From: Actinomycetota bacterium
GTDB lineage: Bacteria > Actinomycetota > Acidimicrobiia > Acidimicrobiales > CADCSY01
Assembly: GCA_004366205.1 (NCBI GenBank)
Contig: SIRW01000019.1
Coordinates: 54,821-118,820 of the forward strand
Reading direction: 5' to 3'
Length of the DNA: 64,000 bases
The first letter of the stretch is position 1. The number at the start of each line of letters is the position of its first letter. Of this stretch, positions 1 through 14,607 are shown one piece after another. The translations under genes and the position numbers were made by a program. The notes under the pieces were generated by a model. That model saw nothing but the letters and a program-made list of their open reading frames with translations, made no database searches and was not told where the DNA came from.

Positions 1-888
1 GATGCTCACGCGCCCGTTCACCAGCGTGATCCCGGCGTCGACGGGCCGGGTGCCGGCCTCGGGCAGCAGCTCCTCCATGTCGGCTTGGACAGCGCCGGCG
101 TCGATCCGCAGCTCGAGGCCCCGGCGGGTGGCCTCGGAGCGGATCCAGCTCCGCAGCGTCTCCTGCGGCACCGACGCCGCCACGCCCCCGGCGACGACCT
201 CGAGCGGCTGGAAGGTCAGGGCCCGGGCGCGGTCGGCCAGCCGCTCGGCGTCGAGCCGCGTGAACCGGGGCGGAACCGACCCGGCGGCGACCTCGACCAC
301 CACCGGCAGGCGACCCGAACGGGCGGCCTCGGCGATCCCGTCGAAGACGGCGGCGGGATCGGTCCCCCGGCCCGGGCGCCCGTCGACGACGGTGATCTCC
401 CCGCCCTCGCCGGTGATTGAGGGCTCCCGGGGGACGCGGGTGCGGGCCGGATCCCGCTCGGTGACCAAGGCGTGCACGGCGCCGTAGCTGGCCGTCACCC
501 GCACCGGTGCGGTGCGGGGCCGGGTGAGCGATGCGAGCCAGTCCAGGGGGCGGACGGTCACCGCGCCCCGGCGCCCGACCTCCAGGGCCGCGGCGATGGT
601 GGCGGCCTCGTCGACGCGCAGGTCGATCTCGGTGCCGTCGAGCGTGAACGAGCCCCCGGGCGTGTCGACCCGCACGACGCCCTCGGCGAAGCGCCCGGCG
701 ACCTCGGCGACGATCGGCCCGAGCTCGGCCTCGGTCAGCCCCCCGACGGGGATCCCGGCGAGCTCGGTGTTGCGGGCGACCTTCCCGTCCGAGGCGCGCT
801 CGTCCACGGCCCAGGCCACGCCGACGCCCAGCGCCAGGACGAGGGGGAGGGCCAGCACGAACAGCACGATCCGCTGCCACCGGCGCAC
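1..888 (-). CDS. VanW-like / peptidoglycan-binding-4 domain membrane protein (truncated at window start)
   Basis: Manual minus-strand translation from GTG at 888: VRRWQRIVLFVLALPLVLALGVGVAWAVDERASDGKVARNTELAGIPVGGLTEAELGPIVAEVAGRF...; TM helix followed by a VanW N-terminal-type repeat. Not in the ORF track. Confidence 0.75.
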   Translation of the reverse strand, partial: MRRWQRIVLFVLALPLVLALGVGVAWAVDERASDGKVARNTELAGIPVGGLTEAELGPIVAEVAGRFAEGVVRVDTPGGSFTLDGTEIDLRVDEAATIAAALEVGRRGAVTVRPLDWLASLTRPRTAPVRVTASYGAVHALVTERDPARTRVPREPSITGEGGEITVVDGRPGRGTDPAAVFDGIAEAARSGRLPVVVEVAAGSVPPRFTRLDAERLADRARALTFQPLEVVAGGVAASVPQETLRSWIRSEATRRGLELRIDAGAVQADMEELLPEAGTRPVDAGITLVNGRVSI

Positions 889-961
889 GGCACAGGTTCG
901 CGCGCGCCGGGTGCTGGACCCCAGTCACCTCCAGCGGCGGCCGGCGGGCCGGGCGGGTCCG

Positions 962-1621
962 TCAGAAAAGCGTCATCTCGGCCCGCTCCACGCCGCGGAG
1001 GGCGTCGTAGTCGAGCTCGACCCAGCCGATGCCCCGGGACTCGGCCAGCACCCGGGCCTGGGGCTTCACCACCTGGGCCGCCAGAACCCCCCGCACGGGC
1101 CGCAGGCTGGGGTCGAGCGCGAGCCGTTCGAGGTAGCGGGCCAGCTGCTCCACGCCGTCGATCTCGCCCCGCCGCTTCACCTCGACTGCGACGGCGGCGC
1201 CCTCGGCATCGCGGCACAGCAGGTCGACGGGCCCGATGTCGGTGGGGTGCTCGCGACGCACGAGCCGCCAGCCGCGGCCCAGCACGGTCACGTCGGCGGC
1301 GAGCAGCTCCTGCAGGTGCGCCTCGACCCCGTCCTTCTCGAGGCCGGGATCGCGGCCGAGCTCGACGCTGGTGTCGGAGTGGACCTCGGTCATGGTGATC
1401 GTGAGGCGCTCGCCCTTGTCGTTGGTGACCGTCCAGGTGCCGTCGCCCTCGACGAGGCGGTTCGGCGCGTTCATCCAGTTGAGCGGCTTGTAGGCGCCGC
1501 CGTCGGCGTGGATGGCGACGCACCCGTCGGCCTTCACCATGATCAGCCGGGTCGCGAGCGGGAGGTGGGCCTGGAGCCGCCCCTGGTAGTCGACCGAGCA
1601 GGTGGCCACGACCAGCCGCAT
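962..1621 (-). CDS. nucS: Mismatch-specific endonuclease NucS/EndoMS
   Basis: [54 protein letters not shown]...; matches the actinobacterial NucS family along its length. Confidence 0.95.
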   Translation of the reverse strand: MRLVVATCSVDYQGRLQAHLPLATRLIMVKADGCVAIHADGGAYKPLNWMNAPNRLVEGDGTWTVTNDKGERLTITMTEVHSDTSVELGRDPGLEKDGVEAHLQELLAADVTVLGRGWRLVRREHPTDIGPVDLLCRDAEGAAVAVEVKRRGEIDGVEQLARYLERLALDPSLRPVRGVLAAQVVKPQARVLAESRGIGWVELDYDALRGVERAEMTLF

Positions 1622-1661
1622 GCCGGCCGAGGGTAGCCGAGCGCGCCGGGCGGCCCGGCGA

Positions 1662-3320
1662 CTACGAGCGGCGCGGGAGGCCGGGCAGCCGCCGGCTGCG
1701 CCGCTCGGCGCGCCGCTCCTCGAAGCGCGAGCGGATGACGGCGCGGCGCTCCTGGAGCTGGCGGTGGGTGATCGACTCGACGCTCGAGTCCAGGCCCATC
1801 GACGCCTTCATGCCCTCGAGGTCGACCTCCACGGTGCGGGGATCGAGGCCGGCGTCGCGGGTCAGCTGCTCGGCGTGACGGGTGGCGAAGTGCCGGGCGA
1901 TGTGGGCGATCTCGGCGAACAGGTCGAGGTCGGGGGCCAGGCGGGCGATGGCGCCGTCGAGGAACACCAGGTTCTTGATGAAGAGCATGAGCTCCTTGGG
2001 CATGCGGGCGCCGTAGCCCAGCAGCGCCTTGATGACCTCGCGGATCTCGCCGACGAGCTCGTCGGGGCTCATCGTCGTCGGGTCCTTGACGGGCTGGTCG
2101 AGGCGCAGGTCCCGGATCAGGGCGTCGAAGTCGGTGTCCTCGGGGAGGGCGCCGAGGTCGACGAGCGCCTCGAGCTGCGTCCGCAGGTCGTTGGCGATGC
2201 CGCCCATGAGCAGGCGCAGGAAGGCGATGCGGCGGCGCTCGTCGAGCCGGCCGGTGATGCCGTAGTCCAGCAGCGCCGTGCGGTTGTCGGGCAGGACGAA
2301 CAGGTTGCCGCCGTGCAGGTCGCCGTGGAAGACGCCGGCGAGCATGGCGCCCTCGAGGAAGGCGATCATGCCGGTCCGCACGACCGCCTCGGTGTCGAGG
2401 CCGGCGTCGCGCATGCCGGCCACGTCGTCGAACGCGAAGCCCGACAGGCGCTCCATGACGAGCACCCGCCGGGTGACGAGGGTGGGATGGGGGCGGGGCA
2501 CCACGAACGTGCGCTGGTCGAGGCCGGCGAGCATCGACGCCACGTCGAGCATGTTCTGGGCCTCGAGGCGGAAGTCGAGCTCCTCGCTGATCGTGTCGGC
2601 GAACAGCTCCACCAGGGCGGGAGGGTTGGCGAGCGCCGCCACCGGGATGCGGCCCACGAGCATCGGTGCCAGCCACGCCATGACGCGCAGGTCGCGCTTG
2701 ACCACCTGGGCCACGGCCGGGCGCTGCACCTTCACCACGACCTCCTCGCCCGTGCGGAGCACGGCGGCGTGGACCTGGGCGATGGAGGCGGCGGCCAGGG
2801 GCTCGCGGTCGAAGGACGAGAACACCGACTCGAGCGGCGCCGCCAGGTCGGACTCGACCACCCGGCGCACGGCGGTGAACGGCTCGGGCGGCACCTGGTC
2901 CCGGCACTTCTTGAACTCCTCGACGAGCTCGACGGGGAACAAGCCCTCGCCCGAGGAGATGATCTGCCCCAGCTTGATGTAGGTCGGCCCCAGCTGCTCG
3001 GCGGCGATCCGCAGCCGGCGGGAGAGCCCGGCCCGGGACGCGGCGCCGCCCCGGCGGCGGTCGGTCACCGACCACACGGCCACCGGCACCAGCAGGTGGC
3101 GGACGACCCGGGCCATGCGGGCTCCCGGTGGGAGCCGCCGCGGCCGGGTGAGCTCGGGCACCTCCCGCTTCACCCGCGCCCGGAGGGCGTCGACGTCGCG
3201 CCGCCACGGCATCCGCTCGGGCTCGACGAGCCACGGGGCGCGGTTGCTGAACGTGCCGAGGTCGAGGTCCGCCGGGGCGGGTGGGTCCGTCTGGTCGGTG
3301 CTGGCGCTCACGGCGGCCAT
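1662..3320 (-). CDS. ABC1/AarF (UbiB) atypical kinase family protein
   Basis: [56 protein letters not shown] motifs. Confidence 0.93.
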   Translation of the reverse strand: MAAVSASTDQTDPPAPADLDLGTFSNRAPWLVEPERMPWRRDVDALRARVKREVPELTRPRRLPPGARMARVVRHLLVPVAVWSVTDRRRGGAASRAGLSRRLRIAAEQLGPTYIKLGQIISSGEGLFPVELVEEFKKCRDQVPPEPFTAVRRVVESDLAAPLESVFSSFDREPLAAASIAQVHAAVLRTGEEVVVKVQRPAVAQVVKRDLRVMAWLAPMLVGRIPVAALANPPALVELFADTISEELDFRLEAQNMLDVASMLAGLDQRTFVVPRPHPTLVTRRVLVMERLSGFAFDDVAGMRDAGLDTEAVVRTGMIAFLEGAMLAGVFHGDLHGGNLFVLPDNRTALLDYGITGRLDERRRIAFLRLLMGGIANDLRTQLEALVDLGALPEDTDFDALIRDLRLDQPVKDPTTMSPDELVGEIREVIKALLGYGARMPKELMLFIKNLVFLDGAIARLAPDLDLFAEIAHIARHFATRHAEQLTRDAGLDPRTVEVDLEGMKASMGLDSSVESITHRQLQERRAVIRSRFEERRAERRSRRLPGLPRRS

Positions 3321-3389
3321 TCTGGACGAGGGCGTATGCTGACGTCGCCGTCAGCCGGTGCGGGCGGGCGGGGAGAAGGGGGGTACGTG

Positions 3390-5141
3390 ATGGTCGACGT
3401 TCCGACGCGCTGGGTCGTGGACAACCCGCCGAGCGAGCGCTACCCGCTCTACACCCGGGCGAACGTGGGCGAGGTGTTCCCCGACCCGGTGACCCCTCTG
3501 TCGTGGACCCTCGCCGGGGCGCCCGGCGCCGAGCACGGCTGGCGCGACGCCTGGGAGCGCTTCGGCGCGTTCGACCGGTCGGAGTTCGCCGACGACAACC
3601 TCGAGATCCTCGGCGTCTTCGGCGGGTACTGCTACCTGAACGTCTCGCTGGCGCGCATCTTCGGCGTGCGCACCCCGGGCCTCACCCCCGAGATGATCGA
3701 CTACCAGTTCTTCGGCGAGCAGCCCGGCCTGGCCCCGTACGAGGACGAGGCCCGACCTACCGACGAGAGCCCGGCCCACACCGAGCGCATCCAGCAGACC
3801 CTGCAGTGGATCCTCACGACCCCGGACCTCCCCGAGCTCGAGGAGGAGCAGCGCCTGGTCGCCAGGCTGCGCGCCGAGCGCCCCGACATCGGCTCGCTCT
3901 CGAACAGCGAGCTCGTCTCCCGCACCCGCGCTCTCACCGACGCCCACTTCCGGCGCCAGTTCGGCCAGCACCTGTTCGTCACCTACGCCGCCACCGTGCC
4001 CACCGGGATCATCCAGCAGGTTTGCAACGAGATCGGCGAGCCGACCATGGCCATGAAGCTGATCGCCGGGTTCGGGGGCGTCGACTCGGCCGAGCCGTCG
4101 TGGGCCATGTGGGCGCTCGGCCGGATGGTGGCTGGCTCCAAGGCCCTGACCGCGGCCTTCGACGGGGGTGTGGAGGGCCTGCTCGACCGGCTGCGGGCGT
4201 CCGAGGACCCCGACGCCGAGCGCTTCCTGGCCGGCTTCGACGACTTCCTCTACAAGTACGGCTCACGGGGCCAGAACGAGTGGGAGATGCGCCAGCCTTC
4301 GTGGGAGGTCCGGCCCGCCCTGGCGCTGGCGGCGATCGACCGCATGCGGTTCGCCCCGGCCGCCGAGTCGCCCGAGGCGCACCGCACGAAGCTCGCCGCC
4401 GAGCGTGAGCAGCTCGGCGCGGCGGTCCTCGCGAAGCTCGAGGGCAACCCCGAGGCGCACGGCCAGTTCCAGGCCGCCCTGCATGCCGCGAGCGTGTTCC
4501 TGCCCGGCCGCGAGCGCAGCAAGACCAACGTCATCCGCATGATCAACGAGGCCCGCATGCTGATGGGTGAGCTGGGCCAGCGGATGGTCGAGGCGGGCCA
4601 CTTCGACCAGCCCGGCAACTTCGCCATGCTGACCAACGAGGAGCTCGACGACTTCCTCGCCGACCCCGCCGCCTTCGCCGCCACCGTGCGCGAGCGGGAG
4701 GCGGGCTACGCCGCCCTCGAGGAGCGGGTGCCGCCGTTCGTGCTCGACAGCCGCAAGGGGCTCAGCACGCCCCCCGAGTGGCGGCTGCGCACCGACAGCG
4801 ACGTGCAGAAGGCGGGTTCGGGCGATCAGCTCGCCGGGATCCCGGGGTGCCCGGGGCAGGCGACGGGGCGGGCCCGGGTGGTGCTCGACCCCTCCGACCC
4901 GTCGGCCCTCGAGCCCGGCGACATCCTGGTGGCGCCCATCACCGACCCGGCGTGGACGCCGCTGTTCGTGCCGGCAGCCGCCGTGGTCGTCGACGTCGGC
5001 GCGCAGCTGAGCCACGCCGTGATCGTGAGCCGCGAGCTCGGCATCCCGTGCGTCGTTTCGGTCACCGACGGCACCCGGCGCATCCCCGACGGGGCGTCGC
5101 TGACCGTCGACGGCACCACCGGCACGATCACCGTCCACTGA
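3390..5141 (+). CDS. PEP-utilising enzyme mobile (swivel) domain protein
   Basis: MVDVPTRWVVDNPPSERYPLYTRANVGEVFPDPVTPLSWTL...; C-terminal GDILVAPITDPAWTPLF...QLSHAVIVSRELGIPCVV swivel signature. Start trimmed from ORF 1602..5141. Confidence 0.85.
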   Translation: MVDVPTRWVVDNPPSERYPLYTRANVGEVFPDPVTPLSWTLAGAPGAEHGWRDAWERFGAFDRSEFADDNLEILGVFGGYCYLNVSLARIFGVRTPGLTPEMIDYQFFGEQPGLAPYEDEARPTDESPAHTERIQQTLQWILTTPDLPELEEEQRLVARLRAERPDIGSLSNSELVSRTRALTDAHFRRQFGQHLFVTYAATVPTGIIQQVCNEIGEPTMAMKLIAGFGGVDSAEPSWAMWALGRMVAGSKALTAAFDGGVEGLLDRLRASEDPDAERFLAGFDDFLYKYGSRGQNEWEMRQPSWEVRPALALAAIDRMRFAPAAESPEAHRTKLAAEREQLGAAVLAKLEGNPEAHGQFQAALHAASVFLPGRERSKTNVIRMINEARMLMGELGQRMVEAGHFDQPGNFAMLTNEELDDFLADPAAFAATVREREAGYAALEERVPPFVLDSRKGLSTPPEWRLRTDSDVQKAGSGDQLAGIPGCPGQATGRARVVLDPSDPSALEPGDILVAPITDPAWTPLFVPAAAVVVDVGAQLSHAVIVSRELGIPCVVSVTDGTRRIPDGASLTVDGTTGTITVH

Positions 5142-5169
5142 CCCGCCGACCATCCCGGCACCCGCCGCC

Positions 5170-5289
5170 CGGCGGTTCTGGGTGCCTGTGGTCTCGCGCT
5201 GGTGAGACCTGACCCACCCAGAACCGGCTCGCGGCGGTTCTGGGTGCCTGTGGTCTCGCGCTGGTGAGACCTGACCCACCCAGAACCGG
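5170..5289. repeat. Tandem duplication (two identical 58-bp copies, period 62) of a hairpin-forming sequence
   Basis: cggcggttctgggtgcctgtggtctcgcgctggtgagacctgacccacccagaaccgg at 5170-5227 and 5232-5289; each has GGTTCTGGGTG...CACCCAGAACC and nested GGTCTC...GAGACC arms. Confidence 0.9.
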
Positions 5290-5303
5290 GGGAAGCGGGC
5301 GGG

Positions 5304-6125
5304 TCAGGCCGAGGCGAAGCGGGGTGGGCGCTTCTCGTTGAGGGCGGCGGCGCCCTCGGCGAAGTCGGGCTCGCCGATCATGCGGTCCAGCAGGGCGGTG
5401 GCCTCCTCGATCGACTCGCCCAGCCGCCGGTTGAGGTCGGCGTAGAGCTGGCGCTTCATCACCCGGAGCGAGCTGGGCGACAGCTCGCTGGCCATGCGCG
5501 CGGCGGTGTCCTGTACGTGGGGGAGGAGCTCGTCGGGCGGGAGCACGGCGTTGACCAGTCCGATCTCGGCCGCCTCCTCGGCGAGCACGACCCGGCTGGT
5601 GAGGAGCAGCTCGGCGGCCCGGGCGGTGCCGACGAGGCGGGGCAGCAGCCACGACAGGCCGTACTCCGCAGGCAGGCCGACCCGGGCGAACGCGGTGGTG
5701 AGCTTCGCGCCGGCCGCGGCGTAGCGCAGGTCGTAGTAGCACGCCAGCACCAGCCCGGCGCCGGCGGCGGCGCCGTTCAGCGCCCCGATGACGGGCTTGG
5801 ACAGACCGAGGTGGAACGCCCACGGGTGGTCGAAGTCGGGGTGCACGCCGAACCCGGGGGTGGGCGCATCGTCGTCGACCCCGCTGTCGTAGGTGCCCTC
5901 ACCCGCCAGCCGGTCGAGCGCGGCGGCATCGGCGCCCGCGCAGAACCCCCGGCCGGCTCCCGTGACGACGATGACACCGACGCCGGGGTCGGCTTCGGCC
6001 TCGGCCAGGGCCCGCCGGTACTCGGTCTCCATCCGCCCCGTCCAGGCGTTGAGCCGCTCGGGGCGGTTGAGGGTGAGGGTGGCCACCCGGTCGGTGACGT
6101 CGTACAGGACGGTGCGCTGCTCCAT
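5304..6125 (-). CDS. Enoyl-CoA hydratase/isomerase family protein
   Basis: LTLNRPERLNAW, GAGRGFCAGAD, GAAAGAGLVLACYYDLRYAA crotonase motifs. Confidence 0.92.
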   Translation of the reverse strand: MEQRTVLYDVTDRVATLTLNRPERLNAWTGRMETEYRRALAEAEADPGVGVIVVTGAGRGFCAGADAAALDRLAGEGTYDSGVDDDAPTPGFGVHPDFDHPWAFHLGLSKPVIGALNGAAAGAGLVLACYYDLRYAAAGAKLTTAFARVGLPAEYGLSWLLPRLVGTARAAELLLTSRVVLAEEAAEIGLVNAVLPPDELLPHVQDTAARMASELSPSSLRVMKRQLYADLNRRLGESIEEATALLDRMIGEPDFAEGAAALNEKRPPRFASA

Positions 6126-6151
6126 GGGGCGCGATCATCGCGCCCCGGGCG

Positions 6152-6391
6152 TCAGGCTGCGGCGGTGCCGTAGGGCTCGCCGGCGGCCTCGTAGCACGCG
6201 TCGTGGTAGTGCTCGACGCGGTCCCACCGGTCGCCGACGTAGACGTTGCAGATGACCTGCTGGCGCTGGGCCTTGGCGCTGAACTTCACCGGCTCGCCGC
6301 AGCCGGTGCACAGCGCCGAGTTGCCCGCCTCGACGCGGCGGAGCACGGCTCGGCTGGAGAGTCGCGGTTTTGTGGGGGTGCGCTGGGCCAC
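6152..6391 (-). CDS. Small Cys-containing (zinc-ribbon-like) hypothetical protein
   Basis: GTG start at 6391: VAQRTPTKPRLSSRAVLRRVEAGNSALCTGCGEPVKFSAKAQRQQVICNVYVGDRWDRVEHYHDACYEAAGEPYGTAAA. Confidence 0.65.
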   Translation of the reverse strand: MAQRTPTKPRLSSRAVLRRVEAGNSALCTGCGEPVKFSAKAQRQQVICNVYVGDRWDRVEHYHDACYEAAGEPYGTAAA

Positions 6392-6557
6392 GTGCTCCCT
6401 ATCGGCACGCCGCCCCGCGCACATGAGCGCCGGAAGGGGATTTTCCGGAAGCGGCCGGGTCTGGACTTGACGATCGGGGTGGCGCGCGTGGAGAGTGAGA
6501 TCGCCGGGTACGGGGTGCCTCCGCCGTGCACCCCTGCCCGGCACTCTCGCGCCCGGC

Positions 6558-8237
<1,680 letters not shown>

Positions 8238-8297
8238 GACCGCGTCGACGGTAGCGGCCCGGCGGCCCGGACCCGAACGGCGGATACGATCGGCGCC

Positions 8298-12011
<3,714 letters not shown>

Positions 12012-12020
12012 CGGGGCGGC

Positions 12021-13307
12021 GTGCCGGCGCTGGGGGACCCGCTGCGGATCGGCGCAGCCACCATCCGCAACCGCCTGTACCGGGCGCCCGTGCTCGAGGG
12101 CGCGGGCGACGGCCCCGACGCACCCGACGCCTACGCCCGGCAGTTCGTGCCCAACGCCCGCGCCGGCGTCGGGTTGATCATCCAGGGGAGCGCGTGCATC
12201 TACGAGGAAGGGCGAACGTCGCCCGGCATGACGCTCGTGCACACCCGCGAGCGCGTGCTGGCGATGGCGCCCATGGTGCAGGCGGTGCGGGCGGAGGGAG
12301 CGGCGATCTTCCTGCAGATCGGGCACGGCGGCCTGTACGCCATGGAGGCGTGGCACGAGCCCTACGCGTCCCGACGGAAGGGGCCGCTGCTCGCCGTGTC
12401 GACCGTGCCGCTCGCGCTGCGGCCCGCCTTCCGGGGTGTGCCCGTGCACGTGATGACCACGGCCGAGGTGCGGGCGATGGCCGAGCGCTTCGGCGACGTC
12501 GCCGCGTGGGCCCGCGAAGCCGGCTACGACGGGATCCAGCTCGGTTCGGCCAACGCCAAGCTCCTCGACCAGTTCCTGTCGCCCTTCTACAACCGGCGCG
12601 ACGACGAGCTCGGCGGGTCGGTCGAGGCGCGCGCCCTCGTGCTGCGCTGGATCCGCGACGAGGTCGCCCGGCGCGCCGGCGAGGACTTCGCCTGCACCGT
12701 GAAGGTGCCGGCGGAGCGGGGGCTGCCCGCCGGCCGGCACATCACCGTCGAGGACGCGCTGCGCACGTGCGAGCTGGTGGAGGAGTGGGGCTTCCACGCC
12801 GTGACGCCCGTGGAGGTTTCGCCCCTGCCGGACACGACCCTCAGCCGCGGGGGCGTGCCCCGCTCGCTGTGGCGAAACGAAGCCATGCGCAGGCGCCTCC
12901 GGTCGGCGTCGCCCCGCCGGGTGCGCCGCTGGACGCTGCTCGCCGGCTACACCCTCGGCGGCTGGCGATCGCCTTTCCGGCCCGTGTGGAACCGCGAGCT
13001 GTTCCGGGCGGCCAAGCAGCGGGTGGCGATCCCGGTGTTCGCCGTCGGAGGCATCCGTACGCCTGACGAGGCCCGGGCGATCGTCGAGGGCGGTGAGGCC
13101 GACATGGTGGGCCTCGGCCGGCCCTTCTATGCCGAGGACGACCTTGCGCGGCGCTTCCTCGAGCCCGACGCGCCGCCGGTGGGGCCGGTGCTGTGCGAGA
13201 ACAGCAACCTGTGCGTCCCCGCCCAGATGCTGGGCATGAAGGGTGCCTGCTACAACCCGGCCGTCGCGCGCAAGCGCGCCGAGCTGCGCCGGCGCGAGGC
13301 GGGCTGA
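12021..13307 (+). CDS. NADH:flavin oxidoreductase (Old Yellow Enzyme family)
   Basis: IGAATIRNRLYRAPVLEG; GYDGIQLGSANAKLLDQFLSPFYNRRDDELGGS; GGIRTPDEARAIVEGGEADMVGLGRPF. Confidence 0.9.
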   Translation: MPALGDPLRIGAATIRNRLYRAPVLEGAGDGPDAPDAYARQFVPNARAGVGLIIQGSACIYEEGRTSPGMTLVHTRERVLAMAPMVQAVRAEGAAIFLQIGHGGLYAMEAWHEPYASRRKGPLLAVSTVPLALRPAFRGVPVHVMTTAEVRAMAERFGDVAAWAREAGYDGIQLGSANAKLLDQFLSPFYNRRDDELGGSVEARALVLRWIRDEVARRAGEDFACTVKVPAERGLPAGRHITVEDALRTCELVEEWGFHAVTPVEVSPLPDTTLSRGGVPRSLWRNEAMRRRLRSASPRRVRRWTLLAGYTLGGWRSPFRPVWNRELFRAAKQRVAIPVFAVGGIRTPDEARAIVEGGEADMVGLGRPFYAEDDLARRFLEPDAPPVGPVLCENSNLCVPAQMLGMKGACYNPAVARKRAELRRREAG

Positions 13308-13336
13308 CCGCGGCGGCCCGGCGCCGGCGACCGCCT

Positions 13337-13801
13337 ATGATCCGCGGGGTGGAGGGCACGATCTACGAGGCGATGGGCGGCGCGGAGGCGGTCCGGGCGG
13401 TCGCCGAGGCGTGGCATCGCCGCTGCCTCGCCGACCCGATCCTGTCCCATCCCTTCGACCGCGAGATCCACCCGCAGCACACCGAGCGGCTCGCGGCGTA
13501 CTGGGCCGAGCAGCTCGGTGGGCCGCCGGCCTACACCGAGTCGTTCGGCGACCACTCCCACGTGGTCCGCGTCCACAGCGGCAACGGCCCGCACGAGCAG
13601 ATGGATGGTCGGGCGGTCGCCACCTTCGTGCTCGCGCTCGACGACGCCGGCGTCCCGACCGACCCGGAGCTCCGCTTCCAGCTCATCGCCTGGTTCACCT
13701 GGGCCACGGCGCTGCTGAACCACCGGTGGGCCACGGCCGAGGAGGTGCCGAGCGACCTTCCCCTGCCCCGTTGGGGCTGGGAGGGCACCGACGGCTGGTG
13801 A
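13337..13801 (+). CDS. Truncated haemoglobin-like (globin) protein
   Basis: MIRGVEGTIYEAMGGAEAVRAVAEAWHRRCLADPILSHPF...; truncated-globin-like GG(A)EA start and His/Phe pattern. Confidence 0.75.
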   Translation: MIRGVEGTIYEAMGGAEAVRAVAEAWHRRCLADPILSHPFDREIHPQHTERLAAYWAEQLGGPPAYTESFGDHSHVVRVHSGNGPHEQMDGRAVATFVLALDDAGVPTDPELRFQLIAWFTWATALLNHRWATAEEVPSDLPLPRWGWEGTDGW

Positions 13802-13846
13802 GCCGACAACCCGTCGCGCGCCACCGGGGCGGCGGGTGCAGCCGCC

Positions 13847-14533
13847 TCAGCGCAACGGGAAGCCCAGGGTCGCCTCGAGCTCCCGAAGCGCGTCCTGGGG
13901 ATCGACCACCTTGATCGTCTTCATCCCCATGGCCCGAGCCGGCTTGAGGTTGACGCCCAGGTCGTCGAGGAACACCGCCTGGGCCGGCTCGATGCCGAGG
14001 GCCTCGCAGGCCAGCTCGTAGAAGCGGGGGTCAGGCTTGCGCACCCCGACCCTGCTCGACTCGATGACGACGTCGAAGAGGTCGATCACCTCGGCGACCT
14101 CGGGTCGGGCGGTTCGCATGTCACCACGCGTGGGCCCGACCCCGCCGCCGGCGGACCGGGTGCCGCCGTCGGCCGGCGCGAAGTTGTTCGTGAGCATCGC
14201 CAGCGCGAGCTCGCGCTGCTTGATGCGCCGAAGAGCCGTCACCATCTCGGGGCGAAGCTCGCCGGACAGGAGCAGGAGGATGGCCCGGGCGTCGACCTCG
14301 TGACCCGCCCGGCGCGCCTCCTCCTCGAACAGCTCGGCGAACCCGTCGAGGTCGACCTCGCCGCGCTCGAGCTTGGCCCAGGCGTTGTCGTCGGGGTTGG
14401 TGGCGTTCAGGCCGCGGATGAAGCCCGGGGGCAGCCCGTGGTCGCGCTCGTAGCGGGCGAACGCCTCGAAGGGGCTCGTGAGGATGACGCCACCGAAGTC
14501 CCACAGCACGGCCCTGATGTCGCTGCCGGTCAC
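13847..14533 (-). CDS. HAD superfamily hydrolase (HAD-IA)
   Basis: AVLWDFGGVIL, LTNNF, GVRKPDPRFYELACEALGIEPAQAVFLDDLGVNLKPARAMGMKTI motifs. Confidence 0.9.
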   Translation of the reverse strand: MTGSDIRAVLWDFGGVILTSPFEAFARYERDHGLPPGFIRGLNATNPDDNAWAKLERGEVDLDGFAELFEEEARRAGHEVDARAILLLLSGELRPEMVTALRRIKQRELALAMLTNNFAPADGGTRSAGGGVGPTRGDMRTARPEVAEVIDLFDVVIESSRVGVRKPDPRFYELACEALGIEPAQAVFLDDLGVNLKPARAMGMKTIKVVDPQDALRELEATLGFPLR

Positions 14534-14565
14534 GACGGGGAACCTAACCCGCGACGCCAGCCGGG

Positions 14566-14594
14566 CCCTTGTTGCAAGTAAGTCGCAACAAGGG
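14566..14594. promoter_or_regulatory. Perfect 10-bp-arm palindrome upstream of the metal-binding protein gene; candidate metalloregulator (FUR/Zur-family) operator
   Basis: CCCTTGTTGC-aagtaagtc-GCAACAAGGG, in the 74-bp divergent region between 14533(-) and 14608(+). Confidence 0.5.
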
Positions 14595-14607
14595 GAAGGA
14601 TACGACC

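Noticed and set aside
1602-3386. N-terminal ~595 aa extension of ORF 1602..5141 (+)
   Set aside because: Antisense to a well-supported AarF-family gene; His/Glu/Arg-rich shadow translation. True start is 3390.
6430-6462. CCGGAA...TTCCGGAA palindrome-like sequence considered as a third copy of the 51-bp element
   Set aside because: Spacing and flanks do not match the CTTTCCGG-N31-CCGGAAAG architecture.
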